64,000 bases of DNA from contig NZ_CP098242.1 of the NCBI RefSeq assembly GCF_027118995.1, positions 1,837,001 through 1,901,000 on the forward strand. Direction: 5' to 3'. The notes beneath the pieces are model-generated. The model saw only the letters and a list, made by a program, of their open reading frames with translations. It had not been told where the DNA came from and made no database searches. This DNA is from Oxalobacter vibrioformis (GTDB lineage: Bacteria; Pseudomonadota; Gammaproteobacteria; Burkholderiales; Burkholderiaceae_D). Positions 8,797 through 17,012 of this stretch are shown here, one piece after another (the stretch's first letter is position 1; every line of letters begins with the position of its first letter). A program made the position numbers and the translations under genes.

Positions 8797-8828
8797 TGTG
8801 CCAGGGCGTGTTAACACGCCCTGGCACA
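8797..8828. repeat. Perfect 32-bp palindrome, possible terminator or binding site
   Basis: The half-site TGTGCCAGGGCGTGTT is followed directly by its reverse complement, with no spacer. It lies four bases past the stop of qseC (8833). Neither strand has a T run after it, so it is not a standard terminator. It could end the transcript less efficiently or bind a dimeric regulator. Confidence 0.7.
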
Positions 8829-8832
8829 TGAT

Positions 8833-10260
8833 TTATCCGGCTGGCCGGATATGGGCGATGTATTTGATCTGTCCCGGGTTGTCCGTGTCCTTTTTTTCCA
8901 GAAACACGGTTATGCGCAAAAGGCCGGCAAGCTGGTGTACGATGGAAAGACCCAGGCCGCTGCCGGGCTCGGCCTGCCCTGGCGGGCGGTAAAATCTTTC
9001 TCCCAGCCGTGAAAAAGCCTCGTCCGGCAGAGCCGGGCCGGTATTTTCCATGGTGATGCCACTGGTTTTGAGGATAATTCGGACTTCGCTGTTTTCAGGA
9101 GCATACCGCACCGCATTGTCCAGCAGGTTGCGCATCAGCATACGTGGCAGCGCGGGTTGTGTATTCACGGGCGGCGGCAGGGAATCATTTGATACAAGCA
9201 TGGTGATGCCCTTTTTTTCTGCCAGGGGGAGGTATTCCGATACCGCTTCGTTAACGACCTCAGGCCAATGGATGGCTTCTTCAGGAACAGGCGTTGCGTT
9301 TTCATATTCTTTTCCGGCGGCTGACAGCGCCTGCATCCCCTCGATGCGCGAGAGTGCCAGCAGTTGATCCGCCAGCCGGCTGCTGCGGTCGATGCCGCTG
9401 ATCAGGTTTTTCAGGGCGGTATTGAGTGCTTCAGGATCATTCTCTGACAGTTGGGCGACTTCTGCCTGGATACGGAGCCCGGCCAGCGGGGTGCGCAGTT
9501 CATGCGCTGCATCGGCAATGAAAGCGCGTTCACGCTCAAGCAGCGATGCCACCCGTTCAAAATGGCTGTTAAGCGATAAAACCAGGGGACGGATTTCCGG
9601 CGGCATCTGTTCTGCCGGCAGTGGGGCTGCATTGCCGGGCTGGCGGTTTTCCAGCTCGTTTTTCACCATGCGCAGCGGGGAAAGCTCCCGCCTTACCATG
9701 ATGATCAGGCCGACAGCCAGGATGGGCAACATCACAATCCAGGGCATCATCTGTTCTTCCAGCAGTTCCAGCGCCATTTCCTGCCGGTATTCTTTTTTCT
9801 GCCCGACAGCAACAATAAAGCTGTGATCGACTGCCGGTTGCCAGACAATGCGCCAGAGGTCATCATTGCCTTTCATGGTGGCATCTTCAAACCCTTCCAT
9901 CCCAGGGCGGAAACAGAAACGTTCATCCGATATGCCATCACTCATCAACAGGTCACCGTTCGGGCTGAAAATAGCAAATCGCAGCGCTTCTTCTTCCACT
10001 TCCCCTTTGGCTTTTTTATTGGAGAAAACAGCGGGTATGCCCTCAGGCCGGGGGGCAAATTTCAGGTCTGAAGCCGCCAGTCTTTTGGCAAACAGCAATT
10101 GCTGTGTATCAAAAAACTCATCGATATATTCAGCGGATTCAAACCAGGCAAAAGCGGCGGCAAAAAGCCAGGCGATAGTGACAGCCAGGGTGAAAAAGGC
10201 ACTCAGGCGAAGCTGGAGGCTCCATCGTGAAGGAGGGCGCTTGTTGGAAGAGGGCGTCAT
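8833..10260 (-). CDS. qseC: Two-component sensor histidine kinase, QseC-like
   Basis: A 475-residue kinase: membrane helix near 20-40, periplasmic sensor (about 45-165), second helix near 175-195, linker, HisKA domain with the H box AAHELRTPLAGLR (His253), and an HATPase domain (RNLLDNAVRYAP, then GSGLGLSIVHQ). Its ATG directly follows the stop of the response regulator gene, and ygiW lies upstream, matching the ygiW-qseBC arrangement of enterobacteria. QseC has been reported to respond to AI-3 or adrenergic signals; whether this protein does cannot be read from sequence. It is expected to phosphorylate the neighbouring QseB. Confidence 0.88.
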   Translation of the reverse strand: MTPSSNKRPPSRWSLQLRLSAFFTLAVTIAWLFAAAFAWFESAEYIDEFFDTQQLLFAKRLAASDLKFAPRPEGIPAVFSNKKAKGEVEEEALRFAIFSPNGDLLMSDGISDERFCFRPGMEGFEDATMKGNDDLWRIVWQPAVDHSFIVAVGQKKEYRQEMALELLEEQMMPWIVMLPILAVGLIIMVRRELSPLRMVKNELENRQPGNAAPLPAEQMPPEIRPLVLSLNSHFERVASLLERERAFIADAAHELRTPLAGLRIQAEVAQLSENDPEALNTALKNLISGIDRSSRLADQLLALSRIEGMQALSAAGKEYENATPVPEEAIHWPEVVNEAVSEYLPLAEKKGITMLVSNDSLPPPVNTQPALPRMLMRNLLDNAVRYAPENSEVRIILKTSGITMENTGPALPDEAFSRLGERFYRPPGQAEPGSGLGLSIVHQLAGLLRITVFLEKKDTDNPGQIKYIAHIRPAG

Positions 10261-10920
10261 TCAGGTATCTCCCAGGGTGTAGCCAATACCGTGGATGGTC
10301 CGGATAAAGCCGCTGCCGAGCTTGCGCCGGATGTGGTGGATATGAACTTCCACCGCATTGCTGCTGATTTCTTCACCCCAGGCATACAGTTTTTCCTCAA
10401 TCGCGCCTTTGGAGAGCACATTTTTTTTGCTTAACAGGAAAAGCTCAACGAGCATCAGTTCTTTCGGGCTGAGCCGGATGTTTTCCCCATTCAGGGAAAC
10501 GGCTTTTGCCGCCGGATCATAACTGAGCAGGCCATGTGTCAGTACGGGGGCAACTTCCCGGTAGCTCCGCCTGACAAGCGCATGCAGCCGGGCGACCAGT
10601 TCTTCGAGTGCAAAGGGCTTGCCCAGATAATCATCGGCACCGGTATTAAGCCCTTTTACGCGTTCTTCCAGCGCATCCCGGGCGGTCAGGATGAGGACAG
10701 GCTCCACCAGGCCGCGCGAGCGCCAGTGCGCCAGGATATCCAGCCCGTCCTCACCGGGGAGGGAAAGATCGAGTATGACGGCATCGTACCGGGCGGCATG
10801 AATGGCTTCCCGTCCCTGTTTCCCTTCAGGGAACCAGTCAACCGTAAATCCCATGCGGCCAAGCCCGGCCTTGATGCCGTCCCCGATCAGCCTGTCGTCT
10901 TCAATCAAAAGTATGCGCAT
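10261..10920 (-). CDS. qseB: OmpR-family response regulator, QseB-like
   Basis: A 219-residue protein: receiver domain (EDD at 7-9, phospho-acceptor Asp51 in VILDLSLPG, Lys near residue 101 in [10 protein letters not shown]) and an OmpR/PhoB winged-helix DNA-binding domain (about 125-219). It is partner to the kinase encoded immediately downstream (TGA/ATG adjacent) and lies seven bases below the ygiW stop, so all three genes are likely co-transcribed. Confidence 0.9.
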   Translation of the reverse strand: MRILLIEDDRLIGDGIKAGLGRMGFTVDWFPEGKQGREAIHAARYDAVILDLSLPGEDGLDILAHWRSRGLVEPVLILTARDALEERVKGLNTGADDYLGKPFALEELVARLHALVRRSYREVAPVLTHGLLSYDPAAKAVSLNGENIRLSPKELMLVELFLLSKKNVLSKGAIEEKLYAWGEEISSNAVEVHIHHIRRKLGSGFIRTIHGIGYTLGDT

Positions 10921-10927
10921 TGTCGGC

Positions 10928-11371
10928 TTATTTTATCTTGATGATCCGCGCAACATCCACTTCGGTTTTGTTCCATTCTTTTTCGATTTCGCCCTGGATT
11001 TCCACCAGTTCATCTGGCGAAACCTGAATGCCTGCCCAGAGTTTGTGGTCAATCTCGACCCGGATGGTGCCGGTGGCATCCTTGAAGAGATACTCTTCAT
11101 CGCCCAGGCTTTGGACAATATGCCCCTTAAGTGTTACCGGGGTATCATCACGCATCCCCATCGCCTGCTGGACCGTGACCAGTGCCGGACCCGGCCCGTA
11201 AAATCCTCCCTGGGATGCCTGCTGGCTGGTACCCACAGGATGAATGGTGTCGGCAAAAGCCATGCCTGCGCCCAGTATCATGCTGCCGGAAATGGCAGCC
11301 ACAGCTAAAAACGCGCGTACCGGGTGGTGAATAGGAGAAATAGTGCGGGTGATTTCAAATTCGTTTTTCAT
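10928..11371 (-). CDS. ygiW: YgiW/YdeI family OB-fold stress protein
   Basis: A 147-residue secreted protein: a long N-terminal region and signal peptide ending MAFA about residue 40, then a bacterial OB-fold (BOF) domain ([20 protein letters not shown], then [11 protein letters not shown] and [13 protein letters not shown]). Relatives act in the periplasm in stress tolerance and are often the first gene of the qseBC operon, as here. AAAGGAG precedes the ATG. The gene is divergent from the thioredoxin operon and shares its upstream region with the large inverted repeat at 11484-11533. Confidence 0.88.
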   Translation of the reverse strand: MKNEFEITRTISPIHHPVRAFLAVAAISGSMILGAGMAFADTIHPVGTSQQASQGGFYGPGPALVTVQQAMGMRDDTPVTLKGHIVQSLGDEEYLFKDATGTIRVEIDHKLWAGIQVSPDELVEIQGEIEKEWNKTEVDVARIIKIK

Positions 11372-11483
11372 GATATGACTCCTTTGTTATTTGATGATGG
11401 GATGACCATGTCTTGTGGCCTGATGTCATGAAAACATAATGATCTTAGGATTTCCTTAAGGCGTGCAGACACGGCAGAATCAT

Positions 11484-11533
11484 GCCCGATTTACATACAT
11501 TCAAATATTCGTTAGAATGTATGTAAATCGGGC
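11484..11533 (+). promoter_or_regulatory. Perfect inverted repeat overlapping a promoter of the thioredoxin/ArsR operon
   Basis: Two perfect 19-base arms, GCCCGATTTACATACATTC (11484-11502) and its complement (11515-11533), flank 12 A/T-rich bases. A sigma70-like promoter lies within: TTACAT at 11491-11496, 16 bases, TAGAAT at 11513-11518. Nested ATTC/GAAT half-sites suggest an ArsR-family operator, probably for the ArsR-rhodanese protein encoded two genes downstream. A dimer bound here would block RNA polymerase. Sequence evidence for the repeat is direct; the binding protein is inferred. Confidence 0.8.
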
Positions 11534-11589
11534 AGTAACTGAATAATGTGACTGGTTCAATAATTGAAGATTTCATGCAGGAGGAAATG

Positions 11590-11916
11590 ATGGCTCAGCA
11601 TACGATTGATATCACCGATGCGTCTTTTGAAACAGATGTTCTGAATGCGGCCAGGCCGGTGCTGCTGGATTTCTGGGCAGGCTGGTGCGGGCCGTGCAGG
11701 ATGATTGCGCCGCATCTGGATGAGCTGGCGGCGCAATATGCCGGCAAAATGATCGTGGCAAAAATGGATGTTGATGCCAATCCGGTACTGCCAGCCAAAC
11801 TGGGTATCAGAAGCATTCCCACGCTGATGCTGTTTAAGGATGGCAAGGTTGTGGCGCAGAAGGCAGGGGCACTCAGCAAGGAGCATCTGAAACAGTTTGT
11901 CGACGGATACCTTTAA
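11590..11916 (+). CDS. Thioredoxin
   Basis: A 108-residue thioredoxin with the active site WAGWCGPCR and the cis-Pro loop [10 protein letters not shown]. Cytoplasmic dithiol reductase. I chose the ATG at 11590, five bases after AGGAGGA; upstream GTG and ATG codons (11548, 11575) would add residues with no thioredoxin similarity. It is the first gene of an operon with an ArsR-rhodanese regulator and a DsrE protein, which suggests a dedicated thioredoxin that reduces persulfides, rather than the main housekeeping one. Confidence 0.93.
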   Translation: MAQHTIDITDASFETDVLNAARPVLLDFWAGWCGPCRMIAPHLDELAAQYAGKMIVAKMDVDANPVLPAKLGIRSIPTLMLFKDGKVVAQKAGALSKEHLKQFVDGYL

Positions 11917-11994
11917 GCGGTTCGCAGGCTTTGAGATATTGATGACAATAAAGTGCCGATATCCCAAATAACAAGGCTGGACAAGGAAAAGAGG

Positions 11995-12660
11995 ATGACA
12001 CGCGAACTCAGAAACATGCTTTACGAACAGGTGGCCCGTATCGGGAAAGCGGTATCCAGCCCCAAACGGCTGGAATTGCTGGAACTCCTGGCACAGGGCG
12101 AAAAAACCGTGGAAGCGCTGGCAACAGAGACGGGTATCGATATCCGGCTGGCCAGTGCCCATTTGCGGGTACTGCGAAACGCGCGCCTGGTGACGACACG
12201 CCGGGAAGGAAAAAACATCATCTACGCCCTTGCCGGACAGGATGTAGCAACGCTGCTGGTCAGGATGCGTGAAGTGGCTGAAGAACATCTGCTGGAACTG
12301 AAGATGGCATTGAACCAGATCGTGACCAATCCCGGTACGCTCACCGCATATGGCAGGGAAGCGTTTCTGGAAATGGCCGGCCGCGGTGAAGTATTTGTGA
12401 TTGATGTCCGTCCGGAGAAGGAGTATGCACAGGGGCATCTGCCTTTTGCGCGTTCCATGCCGGTAGAAGAGATTCTGAAGCGAATCGGTGAACTGCCAAA
12501 GGACAAGGAGATTGTTGCCTACTGCCGCGGACCATTCTGCCTGCTTTCGGATACAGCCATTGCGCTTCTGGCCGCTAGGGGCTACACGGTTAGCAAGATA
12601 ACTGACGGCGTGGCCGAATGGCAGGCTGCCGGATTGCCGGTAGAGGCCATTAAGGAATAA
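11995..12660 (+). CDS. ArsR-family regulator fused to a rhodanese domain
   Basis: A 221-residue protein: an N-terminal ArsR winged helix (about 1-100; recognition helix region IDIRLASAHLRVLRNARLV) and a C-terminal rhodanese domain (about 120-215) with active loop AYCRGPFCL. The DNA-binding half has no cysteine, unlike SqrR/BigR, so sulfide or persulfide sensing would have to use the rhodanese cysteines. It probably represses its own operon through the inverted repeat at 11484-11533. I chose the ATG at 11995 (AAGGAAAAGAGG upstream) over a GTG at 11953. Confidence 0.9.
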   Translation: MTRELRNMLYEQVARIGKAVSSPKRLELLELLAQGEKTVEALATETGIDIRLASAHLRVLRNARLVTTRREGKNIIYALAGQDVATLLVRMREVAEEHLLELKMALNQIVTNPGTLTAYGREAFLEMAGRGEVFVIDVRPEKEYAQGHLPFARSMPVEEILKRIGELPKDKEIVAYCRGPFCLLSDTAIALLAARGYTVSKITDGVAEWQAAGLPVEAIKE

Positions 12661-12710
12661 CAGGCAGCACAGCACCGGATTTTCCTTTTTTTAATACCAG
12701 GGAGAAAACC

Positions 12711-13067
12711 ATGAAAGCATTAATCATTTTCAATCGTGACCCATATGACATGACGGATGTCACATGGAACGGCCTCAGGCTGGCCGATACGCTCCGGAAG
12801 AACGGGCACGACGTACGGATTTTCCTGATGAATGACTCGGTTGATATGGCGCGTGATGTTTGCAAACCGCCGCAAGGCTATGACCAGGATCTGGTGCAGA
12901 TGCTCAAGGACCTGATCCGGGATGGGGTAACAGTCAGGGTTTGCGGCACCTGCATGGCGCGTTGTGGTATTTATGCCAACCATCCGTACTTTGAAGGGGC
13001 AGAACATTCCACCATGCAGGCATTGTCCGAATGGGTTGTGGACAGTGACCGGATCATCACGTTTTAG
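12711..13067 (+). CDS. DsrE/DsrF-like sulfur-relay protein
   Basis: A 118-residue DsrE-superfamily protein (MKALIIFNRDPYDMTDVTWNGLRLA at the start in outline, then VRVCGTCMARCGI with three candidate sulfur-carrying cysteines). Members accept and pass on persulfide sulfur. Third gene of the operon with thioredoxin and ArsR-rhodanese, 50 bases after the previous stop, with GGGAG before the ATG. The set would sense, carry and reduce reactive sulfur. A terminator follows. Confidence 0.88.
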   Translation: MKALIIFNRDPYDMTDVTWNGLRLADTLRKNGHDVRIFLMNDSVDMARDVCKPPQGYDQDLVQMLKDLIRDGVTVRVCGTCMARCGIYANHPYFEGAEHSTMQALSEWVVDSDRIITF

Positions 13068-13093
13068 CGGCTGGGATATTGTGTATGAAACAG

Positions 13094-13123
13094 GGGGCTT
13101 CTGGCACGGCCCCTTTTGTTTTT
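13094..13123 (+). terminator. Rho-independent terminator of the sulfur-response operon
   Basis: GGGGC (13094-13098) pairs with GCCCC (13109-13113) and is followed by TTTTGTTTTT. It lies 27 bases after the dsrE-like stop. Confidence 0.75.
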
Positions 13124-13166
13124 CTGAGGCAGTCCGCTCTTTTCGGATGGCATTCGGCTGGTGCCC

Positions 13167-14534
13167 CTAGCGCGCAGCGCTGTTGCGTGTTTTGAAAAAG
13201 CGCAGCCAGCAGGCAATGGCGATAATGAGTGCAGCAATCGAAATCCCCCATACGGTCATGCCTTTTCCATACATGACAAGCGGGACAGCAAGGGATGTCC
13301 ATATCCCTCCGCCCATGAAGGGTTCATGCAACAGCTGTTTGTAGCCGAAAGCCTCGGCAGCCACCGTTTTTTTATCAGGATCGACTGTGCGAAGCAGCAT
13401 CAGCCCGGTGGCCGTAACCCCCATCGACTGGCCGAATTCTGCGATGGCGCGCTCAAACCAGGCTTCCTCGAACATGCGGGGAGCGATGTAAATGAGGGTA
13501 AAGACATTCCAGATGATGCCGCCCGCCACGAGGATGGAAAGGGGCAGCCAGTAGGCGGCAACAAATTCAAGCCGGATGGATGCGACAGCAGCGACAACCA
13601 GAAAATCGAGAGACGCGCCGGTGATGCGCTGCATCTGTCCATGGTTGGCGAGGAAATCGAGCCGCGTTTTTCTGAGGAAAGCCTGCAGCAGGAGTCCGCC
13701 GATCATGCACAGGGGAAAGAGCGGCAGGCTTGGCAGGAATTTGAGGTCCTGCACCGCTGCCGGGGCAACGCTGTCTGCCACGACCAGCAGTTCCTTGATG
13801 CCGTAGCCGATCAGTACCGCAATGCCAACCAGGGCAATATGCAATGCGAGTGAATCCACCGAATCCGAATAGACCGTCTGTTTTCCGGCTTCCGGCTGGG
13901 CATCGGGCCGGTATATGCCAAGACGTTCCATTTTGTCCTGGTCCTCATAGGTGCGGACATCGGTGATGTACCCCCTGCGTACCGCTACATTGATCATGAT
14001 GATGCCGATCACAATGCCGAATACGAGACCGCAGGTAGCGACGGTATAACCCAGATCGGCTCCTTCAGACCAGCCGAGTTCGGAAAAGGTGGCAGCAAGG
14101 CCTCCTACGGTGCCATGGCCGCCCTCAAAGCCGATTTCAAGCAGATTGCCAAAGACATCCGGCACATCGAAAAGCGGTGCCAGAAGAAAGATGGCAAGGC
14201 CCAGGCCAACCACATACTGTCCCCAGGCAACAATCTGGCCGAAACAGAATTGCGGCGCGGCCAGGCGCCAGATTTTTTTCAGGGGGGTGGCTGCTTCACC
14301 CAGGAAAAGCCCGGCAAAGACAATATTGATCAGAAAGCCCGGAAGGTCCGCAAAACCGGCAAACCAGTCCGGCGACAACCATGTGCCGAGTGTGTTGATG
14401 ACGAGTAATCCGATAAAGCCGCCAATGACAGAGGCAGGCAGATACAGCCGCTGCAGAATGGGCAGGGCTGACCGGAGCGCTTTGCCTGCAACAAGCAGCA
14501 GGCAGATAGCGCAAAAAGACATTACAGCCGTCAT
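13167..14534 (-). CDS. gltS: GltS-family sodium/glutamate symporter
   Basis: A 455-residue membrane protein with about ten to twelve hydrophobic segments in two inverted halves, as in the GltS family (LYLPASVIGGFIGLL in the first half, then EIGFEGGHGTVGGLAATF, a conserved re-entrant motif). It should import glutamate or a related dicarboxylate with sodium. The hydrophilic middle loop (about 195-225) is longer than usual. It stands alone, convergent with the sulfur operon. The start at 14534 has AGAGAG upstream. The substrate is not certain. Confidence 0.85.
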   Translation of the reverse strand: MTAVMSFCAICLLLVAGKALRSALPILQRLYLPASVIGGFIGLLVINTLGTWLSPDWFAGFADLPGFLINIVFAGLFLGEAATPLKKIWRLAAPQFCFGQIVAWGQYVVGLGLAIFLLAPLFDVPDVFGNLLEIGFEGGHGTVGGLAATFSELGWSEGADLGYTVATCGLVFGIVIGIIMINVAVRRGYITDVRTYEDQDKMERLGIYRPDAQPEAGKQTVYSDSVDSLALHIALVGIAVLIGYGIKELLVVADSVAPAAVQDLKFLPSLPLFPLCMIGGLLLQAFLRKTRLDFLANHGQMQRITGASLDFLVVAAVASIRLEFVAAYWLPLSILVAGGIIWNVFTLIYIAPRMFEEAWFERAIAEFGQSMGVTATGLMLLRTVDPDKKTVAAEAFGYKQLLHEPFMGGGIWTSLAVPLVMYGKGMTVWGISIAALIIAIACWLRFFKTRNSAAR

Positions 14535-14667
14535 GTATCTCTCTGGTTGGCGATGCGCGGCGAAAAAACGTGCCTCAAAACACCGGCAGCATTTCCGGTA
14601 ACATAAAGTCAGAAATGGTAGCGCATATTTTTGAGCCTGTCAGTCAGGATAGCTGTGAGGGATGAGG

Positions 14668-14964
14668 TTACGTGATATGTCTTAAGACGCCCGCTGATAT
14701 GACGCCCACCAAAACGGTGGGCAGCAGGGAAAAGCGGCATGCGGCAAGCGCGGTGATGGCCAGCGCGATCAGGTCAGCGGGTTTGCCGGAAACGAAGTAA
14801 GGCGCTATCACTGAAATGAGCACACAGCCCGGGATGGCGCTCATGATTCGCACCCCGCGTTTGCTCAGGGTACGGTTGCGCAGGGCAATATATCCTGCAA
14901 CCCGGGTAAGATAGGTGACAACTGCCATCAGGACGATGGTGAGCAGTGTTGAGTTATGAATCAT
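14668..14964 (-). CDS. azlD: AzlD-family branched-chain amino acid export subunit
   Basis: A 98-residue protein with three to four membrane helices (TLLTIVLMAVVTYLTRVAGY at the start), the small AzlD partner of AzlC. Its ATG at 14964 lies inside the end of azlC (stop 14954-14956), an 11-base overlap typical of coupled azlCD pairs. A longer frame from 14994 is rejected. Together the two export branched-chain amino acids or their analogues. Confidence 0.88.
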   Translation of the reverse strand: MIHNSTLLTIVLMAVVTYLTRVAGYIALRNRTLSKRGVRIMSAIPGCVLISVIAPYFVSGKPADLIALAITALAACRFSLLPTVLVGVISAGVLRHIT

Positions 14965-15685
14965 GTTTGCGTGCTCCCCAAAAAGCAACGGCAAGGCCGG
15001 TCAATGCCCCGGCTGCCACATACCAGGCTCCTGGCAGGAAGCGGCATGTCAGGGCGGCAGCCAGCAGGCTGGCAAGCCAGGGCAGGGCCGTGCGTTTTCC
15101 TTGCCACATCCCCTTGAGCAGGACAAAGAAAACGGCGGGAAATGCCATGTCAAAACCATAGGTTTCCATATCGCCCAGTACCGGACCGAGAATCGCCCCC
15201 GATGCGGTGAAGAGTACCCAACTGAGGTACAGGGTGCCTGCCACGCTCGTATAGTAGGGAAGGGAAAATACCGGTATTTCCCCGGCATCAGCCCGTTTTC
15301 TTGCATGCGACAGCCCCAGCGCCCAGCTTTCATCGCACATGAAAAAGAGGGCCAGCAATGCCTTGCGCCGCGGCAAATGCCGGATAAGCGGCGCGAGCGT
15401 CGCGCTCATCAGCATGTGACGGCTGTTGACCAGAAACGTCATGGCCACAATCAGCAGGATGTGCGGCGGGGACGACCAGAGCTCAATCGCGGCAAATTCA
15501 GAGCCGCCGGCAAAGTTGAGTGCTGTCATCAGGGGAACCTCAACAGCAGAAAGCCCCTTTCGTGAGGCCTGTGCACCCAGAAGAAGCGCAAAGGGAATGA
15601 ACCCGATTGTTACCGGCAGTGCATCTTTTATACCCTGCCAGGTGTCCTGTTTTTTTGCCGGACTGATCTCTGCGGCGAGTGACAT
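14954..15685 (-). CDS. azlC: AzlC-family branched-chain amino acid permease
   Basis: A 243-residue membrane protein of the AzlC family (IKDALPVTIGFIPFALLLGA near the N-terminus, then the conserved NFAGGSEFAAI and NSRHMLMSA). It is the large subunit with AzlD. AGGGAAAT precedes the ATG. An Lrp/AsnC regulator is encoded divergently 133 bases away, the usual local control for such exporters. Confidence 0.9.
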   Translation of the reverse strand: MSLAAEISPAKKQDTWQGIKDALPVTIGFIPFALLLGAQASRKGLSAVEVPLMTALNFAGGSEFAAIELWSSPPHILLIVAMTFLVNSRHMLMSATLAPLIRHLPRRKALLALFFMCDESWALGLSHARKRADAGEIPVFSLPYYTSVAGTLYLSWVLFTASGAILGPVLGDMETYGFDMAFPAVFFVLLKGMWQGKRTALPWLASLLAAALTCRFLPGAWYVAAGALTGLAVAFWGARKHDS

Positions 15686-15818
15686 GATATTTCCCTGAAA
15701 TGATGATGTTTCTGTGACAATTTTGAACGATTTTCAGTGAAATTTTCCTCCTTTTTGCGGGTAAAATGCTTGAATATTTCGAATAAAAATTTAAAAAATT
15801 AAAGAAAGTTGATTTTTT

Positions 15819-16283
15819 ATGTCAATAAAAATAGACGCTATAGACCGGCGTATCCTCAACGTATTGCAGGAGGATGGCCGTATCCAGAATGTCGAGCTGG
15901 CAAGACGGGTAGGCCTTTCCCCTTCGGCCTGTCTTCGCCGGGTCAGGCTCCTTGAAGATACCGGCGTGATCGTACGGTATGTCGCCCAGATCAATCCGTC
16001 ACTGGTGGATGCCGGTTTTACGGTTTTTGCCCGTGTCTGGCTGAAAGAGCAGGATGAAAAGACAGTCAACGGCTTCATCCGGGAAGTGATGGCCATGCCT
16101 GAGGTGATGGAATGCCATTTGATGGCGGGGGATAGCGACTTTCTGTTACGGGTGACGGTGGCGGATCTGGATGCCTATCGCCAGTTCCAGATTACCCGCT
16201 TGAATCCCATCAAGGACGTGCAGAATGTCAAGACAGACATTCCGATGCAGCAAATCAAGCAGTCATCGCGGATATTGCTGTAA
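15819..16283 (+). CDS. Lrp/AsnC-family transcriptional regulator
   Basis: A 154-residue protein: N-terminal helix-turn-helix (IDAIDRRILNVLQEDGRIQN, then LARRVGLSPSACLRRVRLLE) and a C-terminal RAM/ACT-like effector domain (AMPEVMECHLMAGDSDFLLRV). It should bind an amino acid and regulate the divergent azlCD. The intergenic region is very A/T-rich just before the start. The start codon is clear although the ribosome site is weak. Confidence 0.92.
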   Translation: MSIKIDAIDRRILNVLQEDGRIQNVELARRVGLSPSACLRRVRLLEDTGVIVRYVAQINPSLVDAGFTVFARVWLKEQDEKTVNGFIREVMAMPEVMECHLMAGDSDFLLRVTVADLDAYRQFQITRLNPIKDVQNVKTDIPMQQIKQSSRILL

Positions 16284-16292
16284 ACGGTCAAC

Positions 16293-16323
16293 AAAAAACC
16301 TGAAGGAAGGCTTCAGGTTTTTT
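16293..16323. terminator. Bidirectional rho-independent terminator
   Basis: Perfect 13-base arms AAAAAACCTGAAG and CTTCAGGTTTTTT around GAAGG. The A run and T run make it work for both the lrp-like gene (+) and the tenA gene (-), which converge here. Confidence 0.9.
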
Positions 16324-16343
16324 GCGGGGATGCTGCAACGCCC

Positions 16344-16979
16344 TTATGCATAGGCATCATCAAAAAAGGCTTTTTCAAGCTGAACCGTCCGCATGAAAAA
16401 ATCACGGCAGATATCGGCGTTGGCAGGGCCTACCCTGTCCAGTTCCCTTTGCAGGAAATTCACAAACCCGATGAAATAATCATTGTTGTGCAGGGTGATC
16501 CATTCTGTATAGATGAAGTTTTCCGGGTACGGCTTCGGGGCACGCAATCCCCAATCAAGGTAGACGCTTTCTGCCACGGAAAGCACTGAGATCGCAGCAG
16601 CGTAGGAGCCGGATTTTGCTGCTTCCAGCATAATGTTTTTCAGTCCTTTCGTTGGCGCACTGTCCGACGGGGCCAGTCGGGCGTCTTCCGTGATGCCCAG
16701 TGCCTTGAAGGAGCGCAGGAAATAATCGTTTTCATCGCTGCTGATCATGCCGATAAAACGCCCCAGCACAATGCGTGATTCAAATTTGTCGGCGTAATTG
16801 ACGGCTGCGCCTAAAAGCCCCAGAAAGTTGTTGATGAAACGGTGGTCCTGAATCAGGTAGCGTCCCATAACGGAATCATCCACCGTGCCTGCACACAGTT
16901 CATTCACAAAGCGATGCGTAACAGCGTCGCTCCAACTGGGTTCGCTTTCCGCTTTCAGTTTTTCAAAAAATCCCGACAT
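16344..16979 (-). CDS. TenA family protein, variant without the catalytic cysteine
   Basis: A 211-residue all-helical TenA/THI-4 protein (WSDAVTHRFVNELCAGTV near the start, then LIQDHRFINNFL). The helix that holds the nucleophilic Cys of classical thiaminase II reads ISVLSVAESVYLDWG, with Ser where Cys is expected, so it belongs to the TenA_E type. Members salvage thiamine pyrimidines or have unknown substrates. It lies 33 bases downstream of a flavin reductase-like gene on the same strand, probably one operon. AAGGAG precedes the start. Confidence 0.85.
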   Translation of the reverse strand: MSGFFEKLKAESEPSWSDAVTHRFVNELCAGTVDDSVMGRYLIQDHRFINNFLGLLGAAVNYADKFESRIVLGRFIGMISSDENDYFLRSFKALGITEDARLAPSDSAPTKGLKNIMLEAAKSGSYAAAISVLSVAESVYLDWGLRAPKPYPENFIYTEWITLHNNDYFIGFVNFLQRELDRVGPANADICRDFFMRTVQLEKAFFDDAYA

Positions 16980-17012
16980 GTTTTCTCCTTTTTTCCGGGG
17001 GTGTGGTTATTG

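Noticed and set aside
11557-12675. 372-codon minus-strand frame opposite thioredoxin and ArsR-rhodanese
   Set aside because: Both plus-strand genes have clear domains and ribosome sites; the opposite frame is a shadow.
13161-13853. 230-codon plus-strand frame inside gltS
   Set aside because: Shadow of a well-recognised membrane transporter on the minus strand.
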